This document shows, one piece after another, positions 20,355 through 22,179 of a stretch of 22,179 nucleotides of DNA. Positions within the stretch are counted from its first letter, which is position 1; each line of letters begins with the position of its first letter. The stretch is from the IMG/VR virus record IMGVR_UViG_3300047362_000894, positions 1-22,179 of that record; one strand, 5' to 3'. Under the pieces are notes generated by a model, which ran no database searches, had not been told where the DNA came from, and saw only the letters and a list, made by a program, of their open reading frames with translations. The position numbers and the translations under genes are program-made. The stretch is from a virus.

Positions 20355-22179
20355 ATGTCATCTACTAATATACAGAACATAACAGAACGATTAAAGTCCA
20401 AAGGCAAAGAATTAGCACAAACAGGTGCTGATGCTGCTTCACAAGTAGCAACTCAGTTTCAGACTTCAGGAAAAATTACAGTAGGCGGCGTTGCAAGTGC
20501 TGTTGAAGGTGCATTATCAGAAATTAGGGGTGCAACACTCGACATGCCTAATTCTATAAACGGAATTACCGGACCAGCACTTGGTTCACTTGATCTTGCA
20601 CAAGGTGGAATAAGCCAAGTATTAAATAGTAAACTTCCTAGCTTTGCAGGAGGCGCAAGTTTAATCAGCGGAGGGCTTGGAGGAATTGCTCAAGCCTTTG
20701 GAGGATTAATGGGAGGCCTAGGAAAACAAAAAAATATTCTCAGCCCGTTCTCAAGTTACAACTATGTTTTTACACTAGGATGTTTGACAGACTTTGAATT
20801 AAATTTTCCAGACTTAACTTACAGATTTGCTGATCCTATGATTACAATTATTAAATCAGGAGGCGGAAAACCGTTAGTTGGAAGTAAAACTATATACGAA
20901 ATAAACGGAAAAACAGAATATTTCATAGACGATGTTGAAATAGAAACTATGATAGCACCTAACCCCGCAACAAGATCTACAAATGCACTATCTTTAAGTT
21001 TTAAAGTACAAGAACCATATAGCATGGGACTATTTTTACAAGCATTACAAATTGCAGCATTAAGTGCCGGTCATAAAAATTATATCGATGCACCTTTTTG
21101 TCTAAGTGTTGAATTTAAAGGACACGCAGGAAACCGACCAATTAGTATACCAAATTCAAGGCGCATATTTCCTTTAAAATTTACTGATATACAATTTGAC
21201 GTTACAGAAGGCGGAAGCCAATATAATGTAACTGCCATTCCTTATCACGAAACAGCATTAACAGATCAGGCACAGTCTACAAGAAATGATGTAACATTCG
21301 AAGGTAGAACAGTTGCAGAAATGTTACAGTGGGGATTTGATAGTCTGACTACAAATATGAACGAAAAAGAACTTGAAGGTGTTGAACAGGAAAATAAGTC
21401 CAAAGGTAATCAGTATATAATTATGTTTCCTACTAAGAAATCTAGTGCTGAAGAATCTGTAGAATTTGCTTCATCTGAAGACGAAGGATCAGCAACAACA
21501 CAAGGCAACGATAGCGGCGCTGGAACACCAAAGCGTGAACTTACCGAAGAACAACAACAGAGATTATACGAGTCTGCTATAGCTGTACAAGAAAAAAGCA
21601 TGCCCATTGAAAAATTTAAAGCAGCACTAGATAAAGAACTAGGTATTAGTGTAAAGAGATCTGATCTCGGCGAAACAATAAGAGATTATGCAGATGATCC
21701 AAAGAATATAAACGATATTGGAAGTTCAAAGATTGTAAAATCAAAAAATGACGTTGGCAAGAAAACTATGGTTAAACAAGCTGCTGCTGAAAGTGAAGAA
21801 GAAAAAGGAAAAATTGATCGTTGTAAAGTACAATGCAATCCTGATCAACGAATGATGACAGTTAGTAGTGGAAAGAAAATAGAACAAATTATAGAAGATG
21901 TAATACTAGTAAGTGAATTTGGAAGAAGTGTTGTTGATCAAAAACCAGATGAAAACGGAATGCTTGATTGGTATAGAGTTGAAACTAATGTTTACAATGT
22001 TTCCGATCTCGAAAACATAGATAAAACCGGTCAACCACCAAAGATTTTTGTTTTTAGAGTTGTTCCGTATAAAGTACATCACAGTAATTTTAGAAGTCCA
22101 ACAGAAGCATCAAAAGGATTAGAAAGTTTACAAACACAAGCATCAAAAGAATACAATTATATCTATACAGGACAAAATG
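20355..22179 (+). CDS. Large baseplate structural protein, N-terminal part
   Basis: The ATG follows the gp53 stop without a gap, and the frame is open for 608 codons to the right edge, so the 3' end is missing. The N-terminal 120 residues are Gly/Ala-rich like those of the gp48-like protein. From about residue 131 the sequence reads LSPFSSYNYVFTLGCLTDFELNF, then EYFIDDVEIETMIAPN, EPYSMGLFLQALQIAALSAG, NYIDAPFCLSVEFKGHAG, RRIFPLKFTDIQFDVTEGGS and YNVTAIPYHETALTDQ. I recognise this as a large virion protein that follows gp53 in T4-like marine phages, probably a baseplate hub protein in the gp27/gp5 role. An acidic low-complexity segment lies near 365-395, before a further domain with GKKIEQIIEDVILVSEFG. 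Exact role unproven. Confidence 0.65.
   Translation, partial: MSSTNIQNITERLKSKGKELAQTGADAASQVATQFQTSGKITVGGVASAVEGALSEIRGATLDMPNSINGITGPALGSLDLAQGGISQVLNSKLPSFAGGASLISGGLGGIAQAFGGLMGGLGKQKNILSPFSSYNYVFTLGCLTDFELNFPDLTYRFADPMITIIKSGGGKPLVGSKTIYEINGKTEYFIDDVEIETMIAPNPATRSTNALSLSFKVQEPYSMGLFLQALQIAALSAGHKNYIDAPFCLSVEFKGHAGNRPISIPNSRRIFPLKFTDIQFDVTEGGSQYNVTAIPYHETALTDQAQSTRNDVTFEGRTVAEMLQWGFDSLTTNMNEKELEGVEQENKSKGNQYIIMFPTKKSSAEESVEFASSEDEGSATTQGNDSGAGTPKRELTEEQQQRLYESAIAVQEKSMPIEKFKAALDKELGISVKRSDLGETIRDYADDPKNINDIGSSKIVKSKNDVGKKTMVKQAAAESEEEKGKIDRCKVQCNPDQRMMTVSSGKKIEQIIEDVILVSEFGRSVVDQKPDENGMLDWYRVETNVYNVSDLENIDKTGQPPKIFVFRVVPYKVHHSNFRSPTEASKGLESLQTQASKEYNYIYTGQN

Noticed and set aside
1-22179. 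CRISPR array, insertion sequence, integrase or attachment site
   Set aside because: No regularly spaced repeats, transposase or integrase motifs were seen; the only tandem repeat is inside the acidic core gene.

Overview
The window reads as part of the genome of a T4-like marine myovirus (Straboviridae-like, tailed). Evidence is a near-complete T4-type head cluster (portal gp20, prohead protease gp21, scaffold gp22, capsid gp23), the gp46/gp47 recombination nuclease, the late sigma factor gp55, baseplate genes (gp48-like, gp53) and a gp26-type tail chaperone. The DNA is AT-rich, genes lie on both strands, and no photosynthesis genes are visible. Relatives in cyanophages and SAR11-type phages are the natural comparison; the host (an AT-rich marine bacterium, perhaps Pelagibacter-like) is an inference.

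Layout. 1-860: two minus-strand structural genes. 935-2364: accessory stretch with an uncharacterised gene, a self-contained structured RNA (own sigma70-type promoter and intrinsic terminator, about 1354-1598), a 50-residue gene, and speD (S-adenosylmethionine decarboxylase) with its own sigma70 promoter. 2365-9134: head genes on the minus strand, read as portal, small protein, Rossmann-like protein, acidic prohead protein with 24-bp tandem repeats, gp21, gp22, gp23, then a terminator. 9136-11172: tape-measure-like protein (minus). 11256-12316: divergent tail-assembly chaperone with a predicted -1 ribosomal frameshift. 12297-13490: predicted internal head protein with a T4-type capsid targeting sequence and membrane segments. 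13491-13988: 500 bases with no convincing gene but several strong hairpins. 13989-19070: minus-strand early/middle operon, read as gp55, gp47, gp46, hemC, 66-aa protein, GIY-YIG nuclease. 19159-22179: plus-strand baseplate genes (gp48-like, gp53, start of a large baseplate protein).

Two promoter classes fit this layout. Four minus-strand units start from sigma70-like boxes with a shared GTTGAC core and 17-nt spacers (ncRNA, speD, gp47 operon, gp55). Structural genes are preceded by T4-late-type octamers (NATAAATA, or CTAAATA) that the locally encoded gp55 would recognise. The most interesting points are the structured ncRNA, the frameshift in the tail chaperone, a shortened HemC co-transcribed with gp46/47, and the membrane-segment protein carrying a gp21-cleavable head-targeting leader.
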